Shown here piece after piece: positions 23,464 through 33,600 of a stretch of 64,000 nt of DNA (position 1 is the first letter of the stretch; each line of letters opens with the position of its first letter). The position numbers and the translations under genes are program-made. The notes under the pieces are model-generated. The model saw only the letters and a list, made by a program, of their open reading frames with translations, had not been told where the DNA came from and did not search any database. The stretch comes from Flectonema sp. DT1601 (Eukaryota; Euglenozoa; Diplonemea; Diplonemida; Diplonemidae): contig OZ025814.1 in assembly GCA_964019425.1 (NCBI GenBank), positions 1,006,001-1,070,000 on the forward strand. Direction: 5' to 3'.

Positions 23464-23827
23464 TTTCCTTGGGAACCTTGCAAATGGCAGTTTTAAATTA
23501 CGTAATATCATCCTTTGTCTTTTCTGCTCTAGTGTGCAACGAAGTTTGAGTTCTCATCTTCGATCATTTTTCCTCAATTTAGACGAGTCCGATCATGGGC
23601 AAAAAGTGTTGCGCCGACCTGGCTGCAGACACTGTTCTCTAGATAAGGCATTTTACATTTAACAATTGTTTCAGATGTGCAAATTCCGTGTGTTATAAAA
23701 CAAGCTTGCATTACAAGTTATCCTTGGGAACGTGTCCCTCAATATCAGAAAATTGTTCATTGTTTTACTTTTCCATTTTGTCATTCTTTACGCTTTATCA
23801 CAGGGTTTTTTCATACTTGTACATTTA
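23464..23827 (+). repeat. Terminal repeat A1 of VIPER-like copy 1
   Basis: 364 bp starting TTTCCTTGGGAACC and ending TACATTTA. It looks identical to A2 at 28220-28583 and is nearly matched by the solo copy at 56442. Confidence 0.9.
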
Positions 23828-23910
23828 CGCCCGGCCGAGCCTCACCACGAGGACACGGCCAGGCGGCGCCACGCTACCCCGTTGTGAATGTTTGGAAATC
23901 TTGCTCTGTT
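23828..23910 (+). repeat. 83-bp copy of the B-repeat start next to A1
   Basis: It matches 27967-28049 and 28623-28705. It contains the gag start codon, so the RT frame's last codons and the gag start share sequence at the two ends. Confidence 0.85.
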
Positions 23911-24862
23911 TGCGGGTTTGCAGACGGTATCAAAACAACAGGCCCAGCAACAGCAACAGCGAAGCCAGGAGCGGTCGGGGTCGGCGGAGTTCCGTGAGAT
24001 GATGTTAGCCCAGGGCCATCAGCAGGCGAAGGAGTTAGCAGATTTGAAGGCGCAACTGCAACAACAGCAACAACAGCAGCAGCAACAGATGCAACTACAG
24101 CAACAGATGCAGCTACAGCAACAGCAACAATCATCGGTAGTGCCGGTAGGGGCATCTTCTGATAGCGGTAAGGATGCATTGTTATCGGAGGCAGTCTCGA
24201 AGATCTCGGAGATTTTGGATAGCAAACGGCAGAAGGAAGTCGTGAGACCGGAGTGGCGGGTCGGAATGAAGATCCTGTGCGGTTCTGAGAGGGGAGTGGT
24301 GATCGCGGTGGAGCAGGAGCGGGTGATCGCGGCGGCGCTGGGGGATGCGAGTCACCTCCGGGAGTTTGGCCTCGGAGGAGATGGATGGTTGCCCGGGCAT
24401 TGGGAGGAAGATCGGGAGAGAAGCGAGCTGACTTCGACGGAGGCAGCTGGTAACCGGCAAAACTGGGCTGGGTTTGCTGCTGGTGGCCCGACGGACCGCG
24501 AGAATCTGCAGTGGGCGATCGCGAGGAGGTACTCGGGAAGGGCGCAGTGGACGCGGGAGAACGCGAAGAGACTAGCGGCTTTAGCAGTTACGGTGGTCAC
24601 GGCGGGACCGGAGAAGTCCTCGTTGGAAATCCTCAAGTTGCTTGAGTACTACCAGTACCAAGAGGCAAGCGAAGCTGCTGCAAGGAGTTACGAAAATAAG
24701 CTCAAGGAGGAGACCCTGACTCCGGAAACGGCGGCAGCGAGGAAAGCTGCGGACAAGGTGGTAGGGAAGAAGACACATTCTGGCTTTGGGGGTCAGAGTA
24801 TTGCATCATCGGCGCCAAAGCCAAAGCCAAAGGCAAAAAACGGTCGGGGCCAGGGCTACTGA
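23888..24862 (+). CDS. Gag-like protein of VIPER-like copy 1
   Basis: 324 residues, starting in the terminal-repeat sequence. A Gln-rich, probably coiled-coil region (about 17-85) is followed by a globular part and a Lys/Pro/Gly-rich basic tail (KPKPKAKNGRGQ), as in nucleic-acid-binding Gag tails. Assigned by position and composition; no zinc knuckle is seen. Confidence 0.6.
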   Translation: MFGNLALFAGLQTVSKQQAQQQQQRSQERSGSAEFREMMLAQGHQQAKELADLKAQLQQQQQQQQQQMQLQQQMQLQQQQQSSVVPVGASSDSGKDALLSEAVSKISEILDSKRQKEVVRPEWRVGMKILCGSERGVVIAVEQERVIAAALGDASHLREFGLGGDGWLPGHWEEDRERSELTSTEAAGNRQNWAGFAAGGPTDRENLQWAIARRYSGRAQWTRENAKRLAALAVTVVTAGPEKSSLEILKLLEYYQYQEASEAAARSYENKLKEETLTPETAAARKAADKVVGKKTHSGFGGQSIASSAPKPKPKAKNGRGQGY

Positions 24863-24919
24863 CGGTCAGCTCTGGCGGTTCCCAACCGAGTTGGAGGGGT
24901 TCCGGTCCGAGAGATAGAC

Positions 24920-26326
24920 ATGCCCGACCGGGAACAGGTCGGAGGGGTCGTGTCTCTTGGGGTGGTGGACTTTCCCAAACCGGTTGGAGGGTTGTTGGTC
25001 GATGTGGGCGGCTCGGGTCGGGTTCGGGTGGACGAGGCTCGGGACTGCCGGGGGTTCGGAGGGATTTCAGTTCCAGGAACGGAAGCTCGAAGGAAGGACA
25101 AAACAAGCTTGCCCAGCCAGGTGGGGGAGGCCACGCTTCGGGGAGTGGACATGTCTGGCCAGGGGGTCAGAGAGGTCGTACTGCCGGGAGTGGGGGTGAA
25201 ACCCGATCTGGTTGGAAGGAGGCGAAGGGTCGTTGTTCCGGTTCGGGGGGCTGGATTCGGAAGGCAGACCGTGGTGGGCTTAGCAGGAGATGCTGGGCAG
25301 CCAAAAGTGCGTCAGGAGCAACGAAGAACATACATGGAAAGTATGAGGGAAGGACATTTGGCCGACAAGGGGGCGATGATGCCGTCGGTGTTTGGGCAAG
25401 TGGTTCTGGAGCACGTGGCGGGGGCCGGGGAACGGCCGCTGGCACAGGAAGGGGCTGTCAACCTCGACGAGGCCTTGGAACGGTTGGGCGGTGTGGTCGC
25501 ACAAATGTGGGCGGCCGAGACTTCGCAGAAACGGCGCAACCTGTGGGGCAGGCTGCAAGGTTGGGCGGCGGCTCAACACATACCGGTTACGGCCGAGGCG
25601 GCGGCACTGTTCGTGTTGGCAACGAGCGTCACACCACAGGGGCAGCTGAATTACGCAAAAGCGCTGTCCGGTGTGTTCCGACACCTGGGGTTGGAACGGC
25701 AGCCGCTCCTCAGCTTGGCGGCCGCGCTCCGGGCACAAGGGGCGGCGGTTCCTGTCAAGCAAGCTCAGCCGATCGGAAAGGAAACGCTGGTCCGGTGGGC
25801 GAACGAACAAGCACGAGACGTGAAGTTGGCGGCTCTGGTGTGCTGGAAGACGGCGTCAAGGTGGGGAGAGGTACAGAAGCTGACTTCCCAACAGTTCATC
25901 TTGATCGAGATGGACGAGGTGATCATCGATTGGGGGATGACACCGAAGCATCGTCGGGCGGACCCGTATGTTCCCTCAAGATGGGTGGTGATCCAGGGCG
26001 ATCTGGTGGGGGTGATCGCTCGGTTGGTGGGGGAGCTCTCTCCGTTCGAACAACTGACGGCTGTCACATCGGAAAGGCTGGTGGATCTGTGGCGGAGAGA
26101 CCCGGTCATGAAGGGCTTCACGGCGCACTCGGTGAAGCGAGGGGCGGCCGGCGTCCTGATGCAGGCGCTAGAGGAAGGAAGGTTGACGTCAACGTCCCTG
26201 GTATCACGTCTTCTCAAGCACACAGAAGGCGGGGAAGGGGTGTCGTCCACAACCCTCCGGTATGCGTCGAACCCGGTGAGTACTGCCAGGGCATTGGGGA
26301 CTTGGCATGCGACGAAGCTGCTGTGA
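24920..26326 (+). CDS. Tyrosine recombinase of VIPER-like copy 1
   Basis: 468 residues. The C-terminal half has the tyrosine-recombinase signature: Arg in KTASRWGEV, the HSVKRG box and a catalytic Tyr in TTLRYAS. It would integrate a circular DNA intermediate by site-specific recombination, with no integrase-type target duplication. The N-terminal third is Gly/Arg-rich and low-complexity, so the true start may be further in (for example an ATG near 25334). Confidence 0.75.
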   Translation: MPDREQVGGVVSLGVVDFPKPVGGLLVDVGGSGRVRVDEARDCRGFGGISVPGTEARRKDKTSLPSQVGEATLRGVDMSGQGVREVVLPGVGVKPDLVGRRRRVVVPVRGAGFGRQTVVGLAGDAGQPKVRQEQRRTYMESMREGHLADKGAMMPSVFGQVVLEHVAGAGERPLAQEGAVNLDEALERLGGVVAQMWAAETSQKRRNLWGRLQGWAAAQHIPVTAEAAALFVLATSVTPQGQLNYAKALSGVFRHLGLERQPLLSLAAALRAQGAAVPVKQAQPIGKETLVRWANEQARDVKLAALVCWKTASRWGEVQKLTSQQFILIEMDEVIIDWGMTPKHRRADPYVPSRWVVIQGDLVGVIARLVGELSPFEQLTAVTSERLVDLWRRDPVMKGFTAHSVKRGAAGVLMQALEEGRLTSTSLVSRLLKHTEGGEGVSSTTLRYASNPVSTARALGTWHATKLL

Positions 26327-28026
26327 GGATTGGGACGCAGCACAGTCTGGTGAGGCGGGGGAAGAGGACGCGGTTGCCTTCGACTTGGGAGGAGAAGGCG
26401 TCTCCCTTGCATGTTAGTGGTGTGCCCGTGATGGATGTTGTAGGATTGCGGAGGAGGTTGGATGTCGAGCCACGGAGACGGTTTGACGAGGTGTGGAAGA
26501 TGACGTTCTCGCCGGAGGTGGGGAAGGCGGGCCGGTCGTCTGGACGGTCGGCATTTTCGGAGGAACATGCTGGAGAACTGGCTTCGTTTGGCATTGCTCG
26601 GAAGGCAACTGGTCCGGGTGAGGCGAACAATGTTCCATTCACGGTGCTGGAGGAGAAACCCGAGGGCTTGCGCCAGAGGTTTATCCTGTGGACCAAGGAT
26701 GCGAACAGCTGGTTGGAAGAGAGGTACACTGCGCAAGTACCTCTGCACCACATCTCTCGGTACTTAGACCAGGTTCGGGAGGAATGTGGGAGTACCCGGG
26801 ACTTTCGCACAGGATTTTATGCGATCGAGATTCCGGAAGAAGCGCGTTCTTTCTTTCGCTTCCAGACGGAAGGGGGTTCGTGGTTTGAACTTTGTCGGTT
26901 GCCGATGGGGCATGTGTGTGCGCCGGAGATCATGCACACACTGGCCGCGGCGGCTGCCGGCGACCCTGCTTACGTCCTGCCGGAGTGGCGTGTGCGGGGT
27001 GTACGGGTTGATGTCTTCATAGACAACATCCGGTATACAGGTGAGGCTGGTATGGTACTTGCAGCTACGGCGAACCTCGATGCGGCTGCAGATGACTTTT
27101 GTCTAACCTGGAAGCCAGCTGACAGCTTTACTGCGGAGACGAAGTACACTTTCTTGGGGGTGGACTTCGACCATCGGGAGTCGGAGGTGAAGGTATCGGC
27201 GAAGATATGTCGGAAGCTGCAGGGTGTGGACATGGACAATGTGACGGCTGGGCAACTTGAGTCGATGGGTGGAAGGTTGATGCACGCTTCGGCGGTGGCC
27301 GGGGAGACACCGGGAAAATACTGGTTTGCACTGAAGTTCCTCCGGCGCTTGGCGAACAATCTGAATGCTGGGAGGAGGTTGGTCGGGGACAGAGTCCATG
27401 TTCCGGTTTCTATTTCGACAGAGTTGCGGGAGTGGGCGGCTGGTGCGACGGCTTCGAGACGGATGCTCGCTCCGTTTGATGGGGCGGAGCAGAAGTTCTC
27501 CATCTTCGTCGATGCCTCGAAGATGGGATGGGGAGGAGTCGTTGTGAACGACGTGACGGCCGAGGTAGTGGTGATGGGGGACTCCTGGGATGCGGAACAG
27601 TGCATGCTGCACATTAACATCCTGGAGGGTCTAGCATTCAGCAAGACGATGCAGCAGATGTCGCCGGAGCTGGATGGTTGCACGATAGCCATCTGGATTG
27701 ACAACACCTCGGTGGTAGGGGTTGCCAGGAAGGGTATGTCGGTTCGGTCGCAAGAGCTGAACGGCGCGGTCATCAGCGCTTTGCTGGAGTTGCAGAGGAG
27801 GGCGATCACGTTCTCGGTGCAGTATGTACGATCACAACTGAATCCAGCTGACCTACCTTCACGGGTCGATCCGACACAAATCAAAACTCGAAAGCACAGG
27901 GAAGAGGTCACACTGGCGGTTAGGGCTTTCTTCACTCGCGATGTGGAGGTGGCGCGTGACGGCGCGCGCCCGGCCGAGCCTCACCACGAGGACACGGCCA
28001 GGCGGCGCCACGCTACCCCGTTGTGA
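25507..28026 (+). CDS. Reverse transcriptase-RNase H of VIPER-like copy 1
   Basis: The frame is open from 25507, overlapping the recombinase in another frame, but recognisable RT begins after about 26431 (ATG). Visible blocks are RFILWTKDAN, TRDFRTGFYAIEIPE, LCRLPMGHVCAPEIM and VDVFIDNIR of the RT palm, then IFVDASKMGWGG and IAIWIDNTSVVGV of RNase H. It ends inside repeat B1. This RT type is that of DIRS/Ngaro/VIPER elements. No protease or integrase is present, as expected. Confidence 0.8.
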   Translation: MGGRDFAETAQPVGQAARLGGGSTHTGYGRGGGTVRVGNERHTTGAAELRKSAVRCVPTPGVGTAAAPQLGGRAPGTRGGGSCQASSADRKGNAGPVGERTSTRREVGGSGVLEDGVKVGRGTEADFPTVHLDRDGRGDHRLGDDTEASSGGPVCSLKMGGDPGRSGGGDRSVGGGALSVRTTDGCHIGKAGGSVAERPGHEGLHGALGEARGGRRPDAGARGRKVDVNVPGITSSQAHRRRGRGVVHNPPVCVEPGEYCQGIGDLACDEAAVRIGTQHSLVRRGKRTRLPSTWEEKASPLHVSGVPVMDVVGLRRRLDVEPRRRFDEVWKMTFSPEVGKAGRSSGRSAFSEEHAGELASFGIARKATGPGEANNVPFTVLEEKPEGLRQRFILWTKDANSWLEERYTAQVPLHHISRYLDQVREECGSTRDFRTGFYAIEIPEEARSFFRFQTEGGSWFELCRLPMGHVCAPEIMHTLAAAAAGDPAYVLPEWRVRGVRVDVFIDNIRYTGEAGMVLAATANLDAAADDFCLTWKPADSFTAETKYTFLGVDFDHRESEVKVSAKICRKLQGVDMDNVTAGQLESMGGRLMHASAVAGETPGKYWFALKFLRRLANNLNAGRRLVGDRVHVPVSISTELREWAAGATASRRMLAPFDGAEQKFSIFVDASKMGWGGVVVNDVTAEVVVMGDSWDAEQCMLHINILEGLAFSKTMQQMSPELDGCTIAIWIDNTSVVGVARKGMSVRSQELNGAVISALLELQRRAITFSVQYVRSQLNPADLPSRVDPTQIKTRKHREEVTLAVRAFFTRDVEVARDGARPAEPHHEDTARRRHATPL

Positions 28027-28218
28027 ATGTTTGGAAATCTTGCTCTGTTAGTACTTGTGGCTTAACCCTTTCTTTCGCTCTGTCTACAGGAAAGTTAGTT
28101 TAACCAATGGTACAATTCACTTTGTACAATGTTCTTGCTTTATTCATTTCTATCCCTTGTTTCTGCTTTATTTCATTTCACCCCAGTACAATTAACAACG
28201 TAAATGCCGCACGGTTCC
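27956..28218 (+). repeat. Terminal repeat B1 of VIPER-like copy 1
   Basis: 263 bp from GTGACGGCGCG to CACGGTTCC, repeated at 28612-28874 with 656-bp spacing. Confidence 0.9.
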
Positions 28219-28219
28219 C

Positions 28220-28583
28220 TTTCCTTGGGAACCTTGCAAATGGCAGTTTTAAATTACGTAATATCATCCTTTGTCTTTTCTGCTCTAGTGTGCAACGAAG
28301 TTTGAGTTCTCATCTTCGATCATTTTTCCTCAATTTAGACGAGTCCGATCATGGGCAAAAAGTGTTGCGCCGACCTGGCTGCAGACACTGTTCTCTAGAT
28401 AAGGCATTTTACATTTAACAATTGTTTCAGATGTGCAAATTCCGTGTGTTATAAAACAAGCTTGCATTACAAGTTATCCTTGGGAACGTGTCCCTCAATA
28501 TCAGAAAATTGTTCATTGTTTTACTTTTCCATTTTGTCATTCTTTACGCTTTATCACAGGGTTTTTTCATACTTGTACATTTA
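28220..28583 (+). repeat. Terminal repeat A2 of VIPER-like copy 1
   Basis: Second copy of the 364-bp A repeat. It is followed by AGTTTGAAAT and a CCCACC-rich tail to 28611. Confidence 0.9.
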
Positions 28584-28611
28584 AGTTTGAAATCCCACCC
28601 ACCCACCCCCT

Positions 28612-28874
28612 GTGACGGCGCGCGCCCGGCCGAGCCTCACCACGAGGACACGGCCAGGCGGCGCCACGCTACCCCGTTGTGAATGTTTGGAAATCTTGCT
28701 CTGTTAGTACTTGTGGCTTAACCCTTTCTTTCGCTCTGTCTACAGGAAAGTTAGTTTAACCAATGGTACAATTCACTTTGTACAATGTTCTTGCTTTATT
28801 CATTTCTATCCCTTGTTTCTGCTTTATTTCATTTCACCCCAGTACAATTAACAACGTAAATGCCGCACGGTTCC
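28612..28874 (+). repeat. Terminal repeat B2 of VIPER-like copy 1
   Basis: Right end of the element. GGTTCC passes directly into CCGCAAACCC of the octamer array. Confidence 0.9.
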
Positions 28875-28990
28875 CCGCAAACCCGCAAACCCGCAAACCC
28901 GCAAACCCGCAAACCCGCAAACCCGCAAACCCGCAAACCCGCAAACCCGCAAACCCGCAAACCCGCAAACCCGCAAACCCGCAAACCCGC
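28875..28990 (+). repeat. Octamer array (AAACCCGC)n, about 14 units
   Basis: Right half of the array into which VIPER-like copy 1 inserted, same orientation and phase type as 23288-23463. It is followed by CACTAGAGATACCCC, the standard right border of these arrays. Confidence 0.95.
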
Positions 28991-29611
28991 ACTAGAGATA
29001 CCCCTTCCAGGCTCGCGTTGCTCGCACACAATTTTTTTTTTTTAAATCTTTCTGAACAAACCTTATTTTTACAACCAAGTCACGTCTGTTTTTATTCCCT
29101 GTGTCTAGCTAGGTACCCGTCCAGGATACAAAATTGGACTTAACTTTACGCTCGCTTCGCTCGCGTTAAGTTAAGTCCAATTTTGTATCCTCATCGCAAT
29201 CTTTTTATTATTCATTTATTACTTTTCTGTCCCAACGGGACGACAAATGAAAAATGTCCTCCCTTAGCTGAAAATGCACACTGCACCCTGTTTTATCAAG
29301 TCATATCACAGAATGGACGAAGATAAGGTTATTCTTTATTTATTGTTTTTGTTTTTCTGAAAGATAGTTATATTAATATGCTAGCACGAAAACGACGGCT
29401 AGGTTTATGATGATTGGATATGTGGCTTAGGTTATCTGTTTGTTTCATTTGGAAATATTTTATAAACCATTCACAACAGGTTTATCGAACTTGTATCTGC
29501 AATGTGTGCGACCCTGGGATGGAAATATAGGAATTTAGTTATATTAATAAGGTTATCGTTCATTACATTATTTTCAATAAAATAGATATGTGAGAAGAAC
29601 TACGGGATGGG
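28991..29611 (+). repeat. R1 block of the macro-repeat, first copy
   Basis: It starts CTAGAGATACCCCTTCC, contains a 67-nt palindrome (29124-29190), a TGTCCCAACGGGACG hairpin and CACGAAAACGACGGCTAGG, and ends at GGGATGGGGAA. Related copies: 45447-45680 (end part), 52827-54130, 56969-58740. Confidence 0.85.
29124..29190 (+). other. 67-nt near-perfect hairpin in R1
   Basis: 28-bp arms starting GGATACAAAATTGG and ending CCAATTTTGTATCC pair with one mismatch around an 11-nt loop. Homologous hairpins occur at 52943-53005 (shortened) and 57092-57161. Confidence 0.8.
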
Positions 29612-29693
29612 GAATAACAGTGGTGAAAAAAGCATCAGCCGATTGCGGGTTTATAGTGCTTCTGTATGTATGTGGGGTGGGTGACTATTCTAC

Positions 29694-30285
29694 TTCGGCC
29701 TCTTGATGCCTTGGGTTCTTCCAGTGGTTGATCTTTGTTTCGCCTGCTGAGGCTTTCACCGCCAGCGCTTCCTTCTGTCGAAAATGGTAGCTCCTCGAGC
29801 GGCCACCCTGCAGGCTATCGAGACATCCCGAGCCGCAGCCTTTACCTCCTGCTGACGTTTCTCAACATCAGTTGCCGCTTCCCCTTCGTCGAAGAGCAGC
29901 CGCCACCTTCCGAGCAGACTCTGCCATTTGTTCCTTCTGCTGACGTTCCCTCAATAGGATCTCCACCTCCAATGGTTCCTTCCTTCGGGCTGGTGTGTGT
30001 GTGTGTGTTGTCGTACTCCTTCAGCTCACGTTCCTTTGCCATGACTGCCGAAGCTTGGAGCTTCAACGCTTCTCTTCGACGAAGGGTTGCTTCTCGAGCA
30101 GCCTTTCGAGCTGCTATCTGGGGTTCCTTCTGCTTTAGTAAGTTCACCTCCAAGGCTTCTTTCCTTTGAAGGGCACATTCTCGAGCCTCTATCTCCTTCA
30201 ATCGCTTCTGCTCTGGCTCCTTCGCCATGACTGCTGCGTGCCACCGCCGGCGTCTTGCTTCCAAGGTGTCCTTAACCATGATGTT
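29694..30285 (-). pseudogene. Duplicated Helitron C-terminal segment
   Basis: It matches 30594-31215, the end of the Helitron protein gene plus 3' flank. The minus-strand ATG at 30279 opens MVKDTLEARRRRWHA, parallel to NDPLEARRQRWHA in the full protein, then the Lys/Arg/Glu-rich repeats. The frame departs from the parent after KELKEYD and ends at 29842. An AG (CCACAGCAG) lies 10-12 nt before the ATG, so a small expressed protein is not excluded. Confidence 0.6.
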
Positions 30286-30593
30286 GTTACTGCTGTGGAA
30301 TTATATTTTAGATTTGAGTTTAATAATGTTATTCAAAACAGGTTAATACATAAACCCAAAAAATGTGCCGCGTGATCGCGTATTGAACCCTCAGTCACAG
30401 GAATGCAAGAGCGATTAGTCGACGACCATATTATTATTATTTATTTATTTATTTATTTATTTATTGTGTGTTGCTATCCTAGGATGAAAATAAGGGTTTA
30501 TTGTGCATTAACTTAATTTCCGTCCTGCTCAGTGTTCCAAAACGAAAATGTGAACTTCTGTATGTGCTAGTTTTGCGGGTGACTGTTGTTGTC
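30286..30593. other. Helitron 3' region between the duplicated segments
   Basis: AT-rich sequence with a (TTTA)n microsatellite at about 30436-30465. No gene supported. Confidence 0.4.
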
Positions 30594-30694
30594 TACTTCG
30601 GCCTCTTGATGCGCTGGGATTTTGCGGGGGGTGCTTTCCGCTTCATTGCAGCTGGCTTCTGGGACGAAGTTCCAGGCTTTTCTTTCGCCTGCTT

Positions 30695-33600
30695 TCAGGA
30701 GGTTCTCACCGCCAGGGCTTCTTTTCGTCGAATGGCAGCTTCTCGAGCGGCCACCCTGCGGGCTATGGAAGCATCCCGAGCCGCAGCCTTTACCACCTGC
30801 TGACGTTTCTCAACATCAGTTGCAGCTTCCCTTCGTCGAAGAGCAGCCGCCACCTTCTGAGCAGACTCTGCCTTTTGTTCCTTCTGCTGACGTTCCCTCA
30901 ACAGGATCTCCACCTCCAATGCTTCCTTCCTTCGGGCTGGCGTGTCGAACTCCTTCAGCTCACGTTCCTTCGCCATGACCGGCGGCGAAGCTTCCAACTT
31001 CAATGTTTCTCTTCGACGAAGGGTTGCTTCTCGAGCAGCCTTTCGGGCCGCTATCTCGAGTTCCTTCTGCTTGAGTAACTTCACCTCCAAGGCTTCTTTC
31101 CTTCGAAGGGCAGATTCTCGAGCCTCCACCTCCAGAGCCAGTGACCTCATTCGCTTCTGCTCTCGCTCCTTCGCCGTGACTGCATGCCACCGCTGGCGTC
31201 TTGCTTCCAAGGGGTCGTTAGCCGTCAGGCGGTATGTATCACGCAACCTGATGAGTGCTTCCTCTGGACTGCGGGACCGCAGGTTGACGTAATGCGGACC
31301 TAGTGCATGGATGATTTCCCCCAGCTGATTCCAAATGAAGATAGTTCCGTTGGTGTGGTGGGTTAGAAGAAATGAGAAATGGTCGTGAACCTCATTTTGG
31401 TCTTCCGTAAAGAAACACGACTCCGGGAAGAACCCTCCAACTCGTAGCCCGTCTTGCTGTAGTACGACGATTTTTATATGTAGCAGCACCGCGGCTGCGT
31501 CGATTGCCTCGTTCGTCAGCCAAGACCCGTCGGTTCGATATTGCTCGACCCAGGATGAGTCACTACCTGCGCGGACCATCTCTTCGCAGATCTGGTGTCG
31601 GAGGTCTCCATGGGAAGGGATATCCGCATTCGCATACCAGTGGACATCACGGAGCGCATTCTGTATGGCATATAGAAGGCAGTTACCGTCCGATCCTGTT
31701 CGCCGCATCTCGAGCCCAAAGAGATGCCACATGACGTAGGCGTATTCTTGTGATGGGTGAGTGAATGTTGGATCCAAACGGGTTGCTGAACCGAGGTAAG
31801 CCTGAGGATCGAAGGCAGGAAGTTCCATCCTCTTCCGTTTTCGAGCAACTTCTGAAGGCGCACGCGTCGAAGAAGAAGATGGATCCTTTTTTTGTGCCGC
31901 GATCTTGTGCCACACGGTGGACAGCGATTCGAGAGATACTCCGAAGAAAGGTTTCAAATTGATGTAGTGGGTGTGCAGGCCCCCTGCCGTTTCGCAACTC
32001 CACAGGAAGATGACCCTGGAACTCTGCAACAACAGCCATCTGAGTTCTTCATGCACGGTTCTCTGTGAAGCCCCCTCCTCCTCCTTCTTCTCTGGGAAGG
32101 TAACGATCTGACTGAGGCCGTCTTGTTTCAGCAGCACAATGTCTAACTGCAGGATTCTGGAAGCCGCGTCGACTGCTCGATCCGTGAGCCATGCTGATCT
32201 CCAACTGCTGTGTTCGGAATCCGATGATGATGATGATGATGATGATGGGCAACCGTCGTCACTTCTCTGCTGCTGCTCATCTAAGAGTTGTATCTGCTGA
32301 CCGATATACTTGCGGAAGCTTTCCGGATCCGAAGTGATGGAAGCAGTATCCACAAACCACGCGGAATCACCGAGCGCAGTGCAGATGGCGGAATGCAGAC
32401 AATCACAGTCAGCCTTGGTGTTTCCGAGGGCCAAGCCGAAGAGGCTTTGCAGCACATGGTCGTAGACATGCATCGGATACGACCGCTCGCTGTCGAGGCG
32501 CACTCCAGGAGCGAGGTATATCTCAGGGCTGAGCCACTTCGGCAGGCTAAGCCCCGCTGTCTGGTCGGGTTCGAAGGTGTCGGGTATTCTGGTCCACTCT
32601 TCAACTTGCTGTGAAACGCCGACGAACTGCTGCTCTTTGATGTTTTGTTGCTCTTCCACGACAGCGTCCGGGTCTTGCGGTGCGTCCGTCCACTCGTGGT
32701 ACTCTTCGACCCCAGCTGGCCTTGCAACGTTGCCCCTCGCTGCCTTCGAAGCTTCTTCAGCGACTCTGCGGATCTCCGCTCGGGATCGCGGACTGAGGGG
32801 ATGGCCGCGGATTGCCTGCTCGACGCTGCTAATGACGTTCAGCTGGACGGGATTCCTGAACGACTCCCTCTTAGCCGGCTGCGTTGCGACGCGAATATCA
32901 GCAGCGTGTCGGACGCGCGTAAATGCCACGTAGGCTTGTCCGTGTGCGAAGAACTCCGATTTCGTCAAGTCAAGCCCAAGACGATCAACGGTTTGCCCCT
33001 GGAGCTTATTCACTGTGAGGGCAAACGCATTACGCACGGGAAACTGAACACGCTCCATCTCGAAGGGGACTTTTCCTGGTTCCGGTGTCAGCTTGATCCT
33101 AGGGATCAGCACGAACTCCCTTGTCCTGCGGTCCTGGCAATAGAGTACTTTCCGGTGACAGCGGATGACCACCAGCCTCGACCCGTTGCAGATGCGTGCA
33201 CCGCTTCCGGAGTAAATGTTCCGAGTGCAGATGATCGGAGAGTTCACCTTGAGCAGCAGCTTTTGGGGAGGCAGCCCTGCGGTGACTTGCGACATGTAGT
33301 CCTCGGTGGCCAAGTCAGGCGAGGCAGTCTCGGTGCAGCGATTGGCGGCGATGAATTCGAACACCCTGCCTGGGAAGGTATTGAGGCAAGCAGCGTTTAG
33401 CTCGTCGACGTCGCTGTTGAGTAGGGAGGCAATTGCAACGTTCTCGTCGATGATGCCTTCGTCCAGCTGGGGATACACGAAATTGATGAGGTCTTGCCGT
33501 ACGTAGATGCGTTCTCCGGAGTTGCCAATCCTGCCGTACAATCGTGTCCAGCCGTTGATGTCACAATTAACACCCTTCCCGAGGCCCTGAGTCCACTTCA

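Larger units (their letters stand above)
23464..28874 (+). mobile_element. VIPER-like tyrosine-recombinase retroelement, copy 1
   Basis: Order: repeat A1 (23464-23827), gag, tyrosine recombinase, RT-RNase H, repeat B1 (27956-28218), A2 (28220-28583 plus a 28-bp tail), B2 (28612-28874). This A1-genes-B1-A2-B2 layout is the split direct repeat known for Ngaro/VIPER elements, and gag-recombinase-RT is the VIPER gene order. The element is GC-rich inside an AT-rich region and is bordered on both sides by the same octamer array. It looks whole, with no obvious break, and the paired terminal repeats look identical, so it is young. Confidence 0.85.

Noticed and set aside
23092-23662. Long open frames with RKPANPQT or RVCGFAGL repeats
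   Set aside because: They are translations of the octamer array in different frames, present on both strands wherever the array occurs.
25765-27935. Long minus-strand frames opposite the first VIPER-like element
   Set aside because: High GC leaves antisense frames open; they match no family, whereas the plus strand has clear recombinase and RT motifs.
32645-33400. Plus-strand frames opposite the Helitron protein
   Set aside because: Antisense shadows of an intact 2743-residue frame with recognised motifs.
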